From assembly GCA_002479815.1 (NCBI GenBank), contig DLPA01000093.1, positions 27,299 to 34,122 on the forward strand: DNA of 6,824 nt, in the 5' to 3' direction. How positions within the stretch are numbered: position 1 is the first letter of the stretch; each line of letters opens with the position of its first letter. The position numbers and the translations under genes were made by a program. The notes under the pieces are model-generated. The model did not search any database and was not told the DNA's origin. It saw only the letters and a list, made by a program, of their open reading frames with translations. Shown here piece by piece: positions 1-6,538 of this stretch. This DNA is from a bacterium UBA7470 (GTDB taxonomy: Bacteria > Pseudomonadota > Gammaproteobacteria > Burkholderiales > Burkholderiaceae_C).

Positions 1-549
1 TGCGGGAGTTGCAGAAGCTTGTACTGAGACTGTTGGCGCAGTCGGTATTGTTTTCAAATTTGGTGCAGAAGTGAATGTAGGAAGAGGCACGTCTGGCTGA
101 ACGGTGGACACAGGAGGCTCAGAAGTTGGCGCAGTGACACGAACAGCAGCATCCTCCACCGACACCGGAACCGGTGGGACAGCAGGGGGAGTATCCGAAC
201 TTGAACTTTCTGAAGCACTGCGAGGTGGCAGAGGATGCACGATGAGACCTGAGGACTGTTGTGTGCTGCTCCACCACGCCCATCCTAACCATCCGCCAAA
301 AGGCAACGTCAACGTCAACGCCACCAGCAACAAGCCTTGCCAACGCAAACGCTTTTGCTTCGATTCAGCGCCAGCAGACGCCTGCATCAGCGTTTGCGCA
401 GCTTGCTGACTCGCCTCTTCATGAGCCGAAATGGATGCAGCCATTGGGCTGGGGTCTGCACTTGCAGCTAGAAAAGGATCGGAAAACTCGTGCGACTCTC
501 GAGTAGATTGCGCCTCACTGCGCCGCAACGCATCCAACAACAAGCTCAT
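1..549 (-). CDS. mshN: MshN/GspB-like single-pass inner-membrane protein of the pilus assembly operon (partial, C-terminus off the left edge)
   Basis: An open frame of 183 codons runs from ATG (549-547) to the window edge without a stop. It begins MSLLLDALRRSEA, the short cytoplasmic opening typical of MshN-type TPR proteins and of GspB/ExeB. Residues 1-70 are polar and end in a basic stretch (KQKRLRW). One membrane segment lies at about residues 72-93, rich in Leu and Trp. Residues 94-183 form a Pro/Ser/Thr/Val-rich, probably periplasmic linker. The TPR repeats expected of MshN would lie beyond position 1 and are not seen, so the choice between MshN and GspB rests on context: it directly follows an MSHA-type secretin. 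Its start overlaps the mshL stop by four bases (ATGA, 549-546). A weak GAGG lies 8 bases upstream of the ATG, so translation is probably coupled to mshL. In known systems such proteins work with an ExeA/MshM-type ATPase in envelope assembly of the secretin; that role is inferred here. Confidence 0.72.
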   Translation of the reverse strand, partial: MSLLLDALRRSEAQSTRESHEFSDPFLAASADPSPMAASISAHEEASQQAAQTLMQASAGAESKQKRLRWQGLLLVALTLTLPFGGWLGWAWWSSTQQSSGLIVHPLPPRSASESSSSDTPPAVPPVPVSVEDAAVRVTAPTSEPPVSTVQPDVPLPTFTSAPNLKTIPTAPTVSVQASATPA

Positions 550-2354
550 TGCTCGGGCCTCGGTACTTGAAGCATATCGGGAGACCAGCGCCCCGGGTAA
601 GCAGGCAAGTCCTTCAAGGCATCGCCCAACTGCCGCTCGTAAGCCTTGTGATCTCCAGCCAAACTCGCGTCCGTCACGACGATAGGACGCAAGAAAATCA
701 CCAACTCACTTTTGCTGTTCTCGCGTTTTTTGTATTTGAACAACTCCCCTACCACTGGTAGGCTACCCAAACCCGGCGTTTGATCGGTACTGTTATTAAA
801 GTCCTCGCGCATCAAGCCCCCTAATACAGCGGTGTCACCCGAACGTACCTTGATGATGGACTCCAGCTCACGCGTTTGAATTTGAGGAATTTTGCTGGAA
901 ATCTCAGGCAAATTGGACACCCCTCCTGAACGAGCCTGCGCCAAGGCAATAGGAACCGCTGGGTCTTCGACATACCCAACGACCCGAGAAAGGGTAGGAC
1001 GCAAAATCAAGGTTACTTGATCGTCATCACTGATTTGGGGCATCACGCTCATGACAAAACCAACGGACACGGTATTGGGTTCAGAAGTGACCGAAAACAA
1101 CGCGGCAGCACCTTGCTGTGCTGGCGTAAAAACAGTTCGTATGGTGAAGTACACCAAATCCTCAGTGACTTTGAGCAGGGCCGCTTGATTGTTCAACGCA
1201 CTGATTTTCGGACTGGACAACACTTTGGTGTTGCCAAATGACTCCAACAGACGCAACGCTGCACTGATCTGCGTCAGCCCCATTGGTCTTGAATAAGACG
1301 GGGTGATGGCCATCATGCTCGGAATAATGCCGCTGACGGGCGTACCACCGGGTATGGCCTGCGCCGTGCCTGCGGGGCCAAATTGCAGCAACGGCAAGCC
1401 CTGACGAAAGACCGTCCAATTGATACCTTGCTGATACTGGTCAGACAAATTCACTTCGACAATGGTCGCCTCAATCATCACCTGTCGACGTGCGCCACTG
1501 ATGATGCGATCCATGAACTCACGCACACGCAAATGCTGGCGGTAGGTTGCACGCACTGAAATCACCCCCGTTTCAGGGTTGGCAATGACCGAAGCGGCCT
1601 CGCGAAAACGACTGGTTTGCGGATGCACTGGCACGGGTGCAGCAGGTGCACTGCCTGTTGCTGTACCTGTTGGCGTTTGCACCGCCACCAGCGGACGCGT
1701 GGCAGACGCAGAGGCGTCATTGCCTTCTGGCAACAGCTTATCTGTCTCACGCAATAAATCTTTGATGTTTTGAGTCAGTGTCTCCCAAAAGCGATTGTTC
1801 GACGTATTGGCCAAGGAACTGCTTGACGAGTTGCCCGCGTTGCCGCTGGCGCCTGCACCACCGATGCTGCTGGATGCGCTGACCGTACTCTTGGCTTCGC
1901 GGGTCACATTGGGGTAGTCCACTTGGTAATGGCGCAAAATAGGAGCATCCGGCATGACGAACAAATTGCGTCCCTGCATTTCGTAGCGCATGTCCACCTG
2001 AACCGCAGCACGATCCAGCAACGACTGGATGGTCTGGTCAATGGCATTGATGCTCACCGTGCCTTGCAAGTCTGGATGTACATCCAAATTCAAACGGGCA
2101 TCGCGTGCGATGGCAAACAGCAAATCGCGAACGGGCACGTTGTGGACACTGACAGAAAACAGCTCGGCTTTTTGCCGCATGGCCTGTGGTGGGGGCGGTA
2201 ATAACAACGCATCCATCAGTGCAGGGGGGGCGCCTTCTACCAATGGCGGCGGGGTTAAATGCCCTTTGCTTGGCTGTTGTGGGGGCGTGACACAACCGAC
2301 CAGCCCCCACAACAGCCAAAGGGTCAACGGTAAAGCAGCAAGCCTATGCTTCAT
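546..2354 (-). CDS. mshL: MSHA-type pilus secretin lipoprotein MshL
   Basis: This 602-residue protein should form the outer-membrane pore through which an MSHA-type type IV pilus passes. It starts with a lipoprotein signal peptide: KHR, a Leu/Trp-rich core and lipobox LVGC with Cys21 as the lipidation site. A secretin short N-terminal (STN) domain lies at about 66-135. A Ser/Gly/Asn-rich linker (155-185) and a Pro/Ala/Thr-rich stretch (220-245) flank a short helical segment. The N1-type ring and secretin domain follow, with RQVMIEATIVEV at 290-301, KVLSSPKISALNNQ at 377-390 and the diagnostic PGLGSLPVVGELF at 527-539, then ELVIFLRPIVV at 550-560. Length and domain order suit MshL better than PilQ, which is longer and carries AMIN domains, or GspD. 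The ATG overlaps the mshM stop (ATGA, 2354-2351). The bases just before it read CCTCCTTT, so no Shine-Dalgarno is present and translation probably depends on coupling to mshM. Confidence 0.93.
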   Translation of the reverse strand: MKHRLAALPLTLWLLWGLVGCVTPPQQPSKGHLTPPPLVEGAPPALMDALLLPPPPQAMRQKAELFSVSVHNVPVRDLLFAIARDARLNLDVHPDLQGTVSINAIDQTIQSLLDRAAVQVDMRYEMQGRNLFVMPDAPILRHYQVDYPNVTREAKSTVSASSSIGGAGASGNAGNSSSSSLANTSNNRFWETLTQNIKDLLRETDKLLPEGNDASASATRPLVAVQTPTGTATGSAPAAPVPVHPQTSRFREAASVIANPETGVISVRATYRQHLRVREFMDRIISGARRQVMIEATIVEVNLSDQYQQGINWTVFRQGLPLLQFGPAGTAQAIPGGTPVSGIIPSMMAITPSYSRPMGLTQISAALRLLESFGNTKVLSSPKISALNNQAALLKVTEDLVYFTIRTVFTPAQQGAAALFSVTSEPNTVSVGFVMSVMPQISDDDQVTLILRPTLSRVVGYVEDPAVPIALAQARSGGVSNLPEISSKIPQIQTRELESIIKVRSGDTAVLGGLMREDFNNSTDQTPGLGSLPVVGELFKYKKRENSKSELVIFLRPIVVTDASLAGDHKAYERQLGDALKDLPAYPGRWSPDMLQVPRPEQ

Positions 2355-3886
2355 AAAGGAGGCCGTTCAGGATAAGGTTCAGAGCGTATGCCGCCAAACG
2401 TGCGAATCAACGGCCTTGCATTTTGCAATACCAAAGGCAAGCGACGTATGGCCTCATTCGCCTGATGACGGGAGTCATAACGCCCCACATACACGGACCA
2501 CACCGTCCCTAGGCCTTGAGTGCCCTTAGCCGTATTGGACTTGGCGTAATGACGATCGTGAAACCAGACGGGCGAGAGATCTTTGACTTGCGCCAGCAAA
2601 TAGCGCAAATGGGACACATCTCTCGCAAACCCAATTTGGACCGTCCACCCTTGCAGCGCAGGATCATCTAGGAAAACTCGGCTTCGTTCGACCCATTGTT
2701 GTAAATCGGCAGGCAACCCTACATAGCGCTGACGGGTGTCAGGCATGGCTGGCTTGTCGTTGACAGTCTCCGTGGTTGCAGGCGCAGGCGTAAGCGCAGT
2801 GCTGTCAGAGGACGGAGAGGGTTGTGGACGGGTGGTCTCTGGGGCGGGCGGATGGGGTAGAACAGGAAGAGGCAACGACGGGGATGAAGGGGCAGCAACT
2901 GAAGGCGGTGCTTCCTCAGCGGTCATGACAGATGCGTTATTGCTGGTGTTGGCAAGCGATTGGCTGAGATACCAACCCAATCCGACCCCCAGCGCCAAGG
3001 TCGCCACTGCCACAGCAGCCCAGCGCACGGCCAAGGACGTGCTCAAGAGGCTTGCTGAAGAACGATGCACATCGCCCCCGAGCATCAAATCCGCTTGCGC
3101 TCGCTTGACGTGCATGGGCAACACTTCATAAGCACCATCGGCATACGCTGCCAACAAAGATTTGTCGGCCAACAAATGAATGGCCCGCATTCGTCCGGCT
3201 GCTGCTGTGACCAACTGCTTCAATGCCTTTTGTTCAAACAAACGCGCCCCACGCCAGCCCGCTCGTCGAAGGCGATGTGCTATGTAAGTGACAGCGTCGT
3301 CATCCGACAACGGTTGCAACTCAAACCGATGCACCACACGATCCCGCACCTGCCTCAAACGTGGCAACGCCAACAACTCATTCAACTCGGGTTGACCAAA
3401 CAGCACAATCTGCATCAGCTTGTGCTGTGCGGTTTCTAGGTTGGACAGCAGCTTGATCTCTTGTAAAGAGTCGGGTGGCATGGATTGCGCCTCGTCGATC
3501 AGCACCACCACCCGCCGGCCCTGTTCATGCCGCTCCATCAACGCCGCTTGTATGGACAGCACCGTCGGTTGTCCGGCTGGCACCTTTAAGCCCCAATCGG
3601 CCACGAAAGAAGCCAAAATTTCACGCGGGCCAAAAGACGGATTCGACAAGTACACCAAATCCACCGCAGCACCTTGCAAACGATCCGCCAACATACGGCA
3701 CAGCATCGTTTTACCGCTGCCAACCTCGCCAATCACAACGATGATGCCATCCTCATCCATGACGGCATACTGAAGTGCATCCAGTGTCGTGCCCCGTGTT
3801 TGTCCTGCAAAGAAAAAACGGCCATTGGGCGTGATGCCAAACGGAGCCTCGTTCAACCCAAAATGCTCAAGATATAGAGATGACAA
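2351..3886 (-). CDS. mshM: MshM/ExeA-like AAA ATPase with transmembrane segment and C-terminal SPOR-like domain
   Basis: This 511-residue protein opens with SLYLEHFGLNEAPFGITPN, the usual start of the ExeA/GspA/MshM ATPase family. Walker A is GEVGSGKT (53-60) and Walker B is VVVLIDEAQ (126-134), with the family segment GQPELNELLALPRLRQ at 164-179. A single membrane helix lies at about 287-307. A Pro/Ser/Thr-rich linker runs to about 380. Residues 412-500 resemble a SPOR domain (WTVQIGF near the start, VWSVYVGRYDSRHQANEAI near the end), a fold that binds peptidoglycan glycan strands. Classical Vibrio MshM, as I recall, is about 280 residues and lacks the C-terminal part; ExeA instead carries a PG-binding domain there. 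The likely role is ATP-driven help for secretin placement across the cell wall (inferred). The start is TTG at 3886: there is no in-frame ATG near the conserved N-terminus and a TGA (3910-3908) closes the frame upstream. An AGG lies about 6 bases before it. The gene follows the methyltransferase by 64 bases and overlaps mshL by 4. Confidence 0.88.
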   Translation of the reverse strand: MSSLYLEHFGLNEAPFGITPNGRFFFAGQTRGTTLDALQYAVMDEDGIIVVIGEVGSGKTMLCRMLADRLQGAAVDLVYLSNPSFGPREILASFVADWGLKVPAGQPTVLSIQAALMERHEQGRRVVVLIDEAQSMPPDSLQEIKLLSNLETAQHKLMQIVLFGQPELNELLALPRLRQVRDRVVHRFELQPLSDDDAVTYIAHRLRRAGWRGARLFEQKALKQLVTAAAGRMRAIHLLADKSLLAAYADGAYEVLPMHVKRAQADLMLGGDVHRSSASLLSTSLAVRWAAVAVATLALGVGLGWYLSQSLANTSNNASVMTAEEAPPSVAAPSSPSLPLPVLPHPPAPETTRPQPSPSSDSTALTPAPATTETVNDKPAMPDTRQRYVGLPADLQQWVERSRVFLDDPALQGWTVQIGFARDVSHLRYLLAQVKDLSPVWFHDRHYAKSNTAKGTQGLGTVWSVYVGRYDSRHQANEAIRRLPLVLQNARPLIRTFGGIRSEPYPERPPL

Positions 3887-3950
3887 GGTAAACCTAAACT
3901 CAGAAAATCACATCCACACGAACAAAGCCCAGCTCAAGCCACTGCCCGAC

Positions 3951-5282
3951 TTACTTTTTTTCCCACACTGCCGCAAAAAATCCATCTGTATTGTGCTGAT
4001 GCGGCCACAAGCGCAAATAGTCACCCTGACACAAACCGGCCGCTCGTGGCGATACGGCAGTCGCCCCTTCTTGATCGGCTTGCGTCACCTCATCCCCTAA
4101 AAGCCGTGTCAACAGCACTGGCACGGAAACCACTTGAAACTCGGGGTGCGCCTTCGTAAACGCCTCGGCCACTTGTTCGTTTTCATCAGGCAAGACGCTG
4201 CAAGTGGCATACACCAAGCGGCCACCAGACTTGAGCAAACGCGCCGCACTGTTCAAAATCGCCTGCTGCTTGAGCTGCAACTCAGCCACTGCTTGGGGGG
4301 TTTGTCGCCACTTCAAATCGGGGTTGCGTCGCAACGTACCCAAACCTGAGCAAGGCGCATCCACCAGCACCCGATCCATTTTGCCCGCCAGTCGCTTGAT
4401 GCGTTCATCACGCTCATGGGCAATGGCGACCGGATGCACGTTGGATAGCCCACTGCGGGCCAAGCGCGGCTTGAGTGCATCTAGGCGATGAGTGGACACA
4501 TCAAACGCATACAAGCGCCCTGTGCTGCGCATCATCGCCCCCAAAGCCAAGGTTTTCCCACCCGCACCGGCACAAAAATCGGCCACCATCTCGCCACGCT
4601 TGGCCTCCATCAGCCATGCCAGCAGTTGCGAGCCTTCATCTTGCACCTCAATCTCGCCGTTTTCAAACGCAGCAAGCCGATTAATGGCGGGTTTGCCATG
4701 AATACGCAAGCCCCAGGGTGAATAAGGGACCGGTTCAGACGCAATCCCTGCTTGGGTCAGGGCCTCCATCGCCAGCGGCACTTTTTGCTTGAGCGTATTG
4801 ACCCGCAAATCCAAAGGGGCCGCTTGATTGAAGCTGGCTGCTAAAGCGTCAAACGCATCCCCCACTTGCGCTTGCAAGGGCGCCACCAACCAATCGGGCA
4901 AATTGTGGCGATGCACGGCTTGCAGTTCTTCAGGCTTGACTTGGGCCACGCTGTCTAACCAAGCGCGTTCGGTATCGTTTAAAGCCGCTTTTAAAAACGC
5001 AGGCTCACTCTGAAAACCCAAAATCGCCAGCCGCCGCTCGCGCCCGCCGGAGCCGGATCGTGCCAAATGCTCAAACAAGCGTTTTTGCCGTAAGACGGTG
5101 TACGCCGTCTCTGCCAGCGTGCGGCGTTCGCGCGGGCCTAGATTGCGGTGCTCACGGAAGTAGCGCGACACCACCGCATCAGCGGGATGGTCAAATTTCA
5201 ACACAAGACGCACCAATTCGGTGCAAGATTCGAGTAAAGCTTTAGGGTGCATCCTTCGATTGTCCCATGAGCGCGCCTCCAT
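3951..5282 (-). CDS. rsmB: RsmB/NOP-family SAM-dependent RNA (cytosine-C5) methyltransferase
   Basis: This 443-residue enzyme transfers a methyl group from S-adenosylmethionine to C5 of a cytosine, probably in 16S rRNA (C967 for true RsmB). An N-terminal NusB-like helical region covers about residues 12-110 (LVLKFDHPADAVVSRYF, then GPRERRTLAETAY). The Rossmann methyltransferase domain follows: motif I DFCAGAGGKT (235-244), motif IV DAPCSG with Cys311, and motif VI YATCSVLPDENEQV with Cys361. These are the two conserved cysteines of m5C methyltransferases; the TCS cysteine is the catalytic one in RsmB. I chose ATG 5282 because AGGGGA lies about 3 bases upstream. ATG 5252 (433 residues, close to E. 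coli length, opening MHPKALLESC) is possible, but its purine run abuts the ATG. GTG 5363 lacks a ribosome site. Burkholderiales carry a second RsmB-like paralogue as I recall, so C967 specificity is not assured. Confidence 0.87.
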   Translation of the reverse strand: MEARSWDNRRMHPKALLESCTELVRLVLKFDHPADAVVSRYFREHRNLGPRERRTLAETAYTVLRQKRLFEHLARSGSGGRERRLAILGFQSEPAFLKAALNDTERAWLDSVAQVKPEELQAVHRHNLPDWLVAPLQAQVGDAFDALAASFNQAAPLDLRVNTLKQKVPLAMEALTQAGIASEPVPYSPWGLRIHGKPAINRLAAFENGEIEVQDEGSQLLAWLMEAKRGEMVADFCAGAGGKTLALGAMMRSTGRLYAFDVSTHRLDALKPRLARSGLSNVHPVAIAHERDERIKRLAGKMDRVLVDAPCSGLGTLRRNPDLKWRQTPQAVAELQLKQQAILNSAARLLKSGGRLVYATCSVLPDENEQVAEAFTKAHPEFQVVSVPVLLTRLLGDEVTQADQEGATAVSPRAAGLCQGDYLRLWPHQHNTDGFFAAVWEKK

Positions 5283-5407
5283 ACTTCCCCTAAGTGCCCT
5301 GTTTTTAATCGACCAGATATGAACACACACCCGGCCATCAGCGGCTACATTGATGTGCATCACGCATGTGTGTGACCGATTGATTGCTGTTCCAAGGAGT
5401 TCGTCTC
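5283..5407. promoter_or_regulatory. divergent spacer between the methyltransferase gene and the CAP-protein gene
   Basis: These 125 bases separate two genes reading away from each other, so promoters for both must lie here or within the neighbouring starts. I found no convincing -35/-10 pair on either strand. Visible structure: a short palindrome TGATG-TG-CATCA at 5351-5362, and an alternating AC tract (5322-5330) opposed to TGTGTGTG (5367-5374), which together form an inverted repeat. Either could be an operator, but nothing shows it is used. Confidence 0.35.
5394..5399 (+). promoter_or_regulatory. ribosome binding site that decides the CAP-gene start
   Basis: AAGGAG sits 8 bases upstream of ATG 5408, ideal spacing. 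It selects that ATG over the in-frame TTG at 5384, which lies upstream of this site and has no ribosome binding sequence of its own. Confidence 0.75.
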
Positions 5408-6244
5408 ATGTCTCTTATCGCTCATCTTCCTCATCGCATCACCCAGCTCGCGTGTGCGACCCTTTTGGCATCGCCCCTGTACGGCAATAGCGTCATGGCG
5501 CAAACGCTCCCTTCTGCTGACCAGTTCTTCAGTTGGGCCGAGCGCACCTATCCCAGCCTTTTTCCAACAGGGCCTGCCACACAGACCATCACCCCTTACA
5601 CGGTACGGGCGTACACAACGGGCAATTATTTGGGCATCGCCAATGGCGATGTGTACGTGCTGGGACCTATTTCTAACCAAGAATTGCGCCGCGTCAATTC
5701 GCTTTTGTTTTTCGCTTGCGAGGTCACGCCCACCGCCACCGGCTGCCCAGGCGCACCTGCGCCTGCGCCTGCACCCACGCCAGCACCGGCTCCCAGTACC
5801 GCAGGCACATGTGACTTAGCCAATTTTGAAAGCGAGTTGGTTGCTGCGGTCAACCAACGACGCGCCGCAGGCGCACAGTGCGGCAGCAGTGGCAGCTTTG
5901 CGCCCACCACAGCCCTGAGCTGGAACACCACGATGGCCATCGCCGCACTGGGACACAGCGATGACATGAAGCAGCTCAACTTTTTCAGCCACACCGGCAG
6001 CAACGGCAGCAACCCGGGCCAACGCCTGACCAATGCAGGCTACAACTGGCGCACCTATGGCGAAAACATTGCAGCGGGTCAATCCAGTGTCCAAAGCGTC
6101 ATCAATGGCTGGATGGGCAGCGCCGGTCACTGCGCCAACATCATGAACAGCAGCTTCCTCGAAATTGCTGTGGCTTGCGTCAAAGGCGGCAGCGGCAACA
6201 GCTACGGCTCCTATTGGACGATGGTATTGGGTACACAGCGTTAA
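5408..6244 (+). CDS. secreted CAP-domain (SCP/PR-1 family) protein with an unnamed N-terminal module
   Basis: A 278-residue protein with a Sec signal peptide (HLPHR, a hydrophobic stretch, cleavage probably after SVMA at residue 31). Residues about 36-104 form a compact module (QFFSWAERTYPSLFP, then NYLGIANGDVYVLGP) that I have seen at the front of other Burkholderiales exported proteins but cannot name. A Pro/Ala linker occupies 115-130. The CAP domain spans about 135-276, with FFSH (His195), GEN (Glu219), GHCANIM (His241) and LEIAVA (Glu252), matching the conserved His/Glu cavity residues of the family. After signal cleavage there are six cysteines (104, 113, 135, 158, 242, 257), plausibly three disulfides, in keeping with export. 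CAP proteins have varied roles (lipid or metal binding, occasionally proteolysis), so the biochemical function is unknown. It diverges from the methyltransferase gene, converges on aceE and shows no operon link to the pilus genes. Confidence 0.85.
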   Translation: MSLIAHLPHRITQLACATLLASPLYGNSVMAQTLPSADQFFSWAERTYPSLFPTGPATQTITPYTVRAYTTGNYLGIANGDVYVLGPISNQELRRVNSLLFFACEVTPTATGCPGAPAPAPAPTPAPAPSTAGTCDLANFESELVAAVNQRRAAGAQCGSSGSFAPTTALSWNTTMAIAALGHSDDMKQLNFFSHTGSNGSNPGQRLTNAGYNWRTYGENIAAGQSSVQSVINGWMGSAGHCANIMNSSFLEIAVACVKGGSGNSYGSYWTMVLGTQR

Positions 6245-6245
6245 A

Positions 6246-6288
6246 GTAAAAATATAGTAAAAAAAGTGAGCTTCTCACGCAACAAATG
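6246..6288 (-). repeat. copy A of an imperfect 43-base inverted repeat
   Basis: Read on the minus strand, this aligns with 6451-6493 on the plus strand at 34 of 43 columns with two single-base gaps. The shared core is TTGC, a 5-bp hairpin, a run of T, then ACTAT and five T. The outer base pair of the hairpin is G-C here and A-T in the other copy, a compensatory change. Similarity stops at both ends of the block. Confidence 0.7.
6259..6278 (-). terminator. candidate intrinsic terminator, minus strand
   Basis: On the minus strand GTGAG-AAG-CTCAC (6278-6266) is followed directly by seven T (6265-6259). The stem is only 5 bp, so it may be weak. It is placed to stop transcripts leaving aceE just before they run antisense into the CAP gene. 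Confidence 0.5.
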
Positions 6289-6432
6289 CGTCATTTAAAG
6301 CCGTTTTTATACCTGAAATTAGGCCCAAAATCTCAAAAAATCACCCTCAAACTCGTTTTCAGAGCCTAAAAAACGGGGACAAAGCCGCAAAAACAAGCAT
6401 TTTTTCAATAAAACCGACGTATTTTTAGAATG

Positions 6433-6455
6433 AAATAGGCCATATATCCCTATTT
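6433..6455. repeat. short inverted repeat
   Basis: AAATAGG (6433-6439) and CCTATTT (6449-6455) are perfect 7-base inverted arms around a 9-base AT-rich loop. Its right arm overlaps the start of the second terminator-like copy. It may be part of the terminator region or chance in AT-rich DNA. Confidence 0.4.
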
Positions 6456-6493
6456 ACTTGCATGAGCAGCTCATCTTTTTTACTATGGTTTTT
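6451..6493 (+). repeat. copy B of the imperfect 43-base inverted repeat
   Basis: This plus-strand copy matches minus-strand 6288-6246 over its whole length, with identity concentrated in TTGC, the hairpin arms, AGCTCA, six T and ACTAT. The two copies face outward and flank a 162-base interior. No target-site duplication is evident outside them. Confidence 0.7.
6462..6481 (+). terminator. candidate intrinsic terminator for the CAP gene, plus strand
   Basis: ATGAG-CAG-CTCAT (6462-6474) is followed by C and six T (6476-6481). It lies 218 bases after the CAP-gene stop and is the only hairpin with a T tract on the plus strand in this spacer. The short 5-bp stem limits certainty. Confidence 0.5.
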
Positions 6494-6509
6494 GATAGCC
6501 ATAACCATA
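6484..6509. repeat. short inverted repeat beside the plus-strand terminator
   Basis: TATGGTT (6484-6490) and AACCATA (6503-6509) are perfect 7-base arms around 12 bases. The left arm overlaps the tail of repeat copy B. Function unknown. Confidence 0.35.
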
Positions 6510-6538
6510 CGACCTAATCATGAGCCTGTCGCCTTTGC

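Noticed and set aside
2356..2363. AAAGGAGG on the plus strand, which looks like a strong ribosome binding site
   Set aside because: No supported plus-strand gene follows it; it is the complement of codons for the MshM C-terminus on the minus strand.
2029..2529. Plus-strand open frame of 166 codons across the mshL/mshM junction
   Set aside because: It is antisense to the two overlapping pilus genes, is rich in Cys, Gly and Ser as expected of a shadow frame, and matches nothing I recognise.
1793..2960. The octapeptide SLANTSNN occurs in both MshL (about residues 180-187) and MshM (about 310-317)
   Set aside because: The codons differ at most positions, so it is not a DNA repeat or recent duplication; both lie in low-complexity linkers and probably match by chance.
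5360..5680. Minus-strand open frame of 106 codons overlapping the CAP-gene start
   Set aside because: It lies antisense to the signal peptide and N-terminal module of a well-supported gene, has no recognisable domain and no convincing ribosome site.
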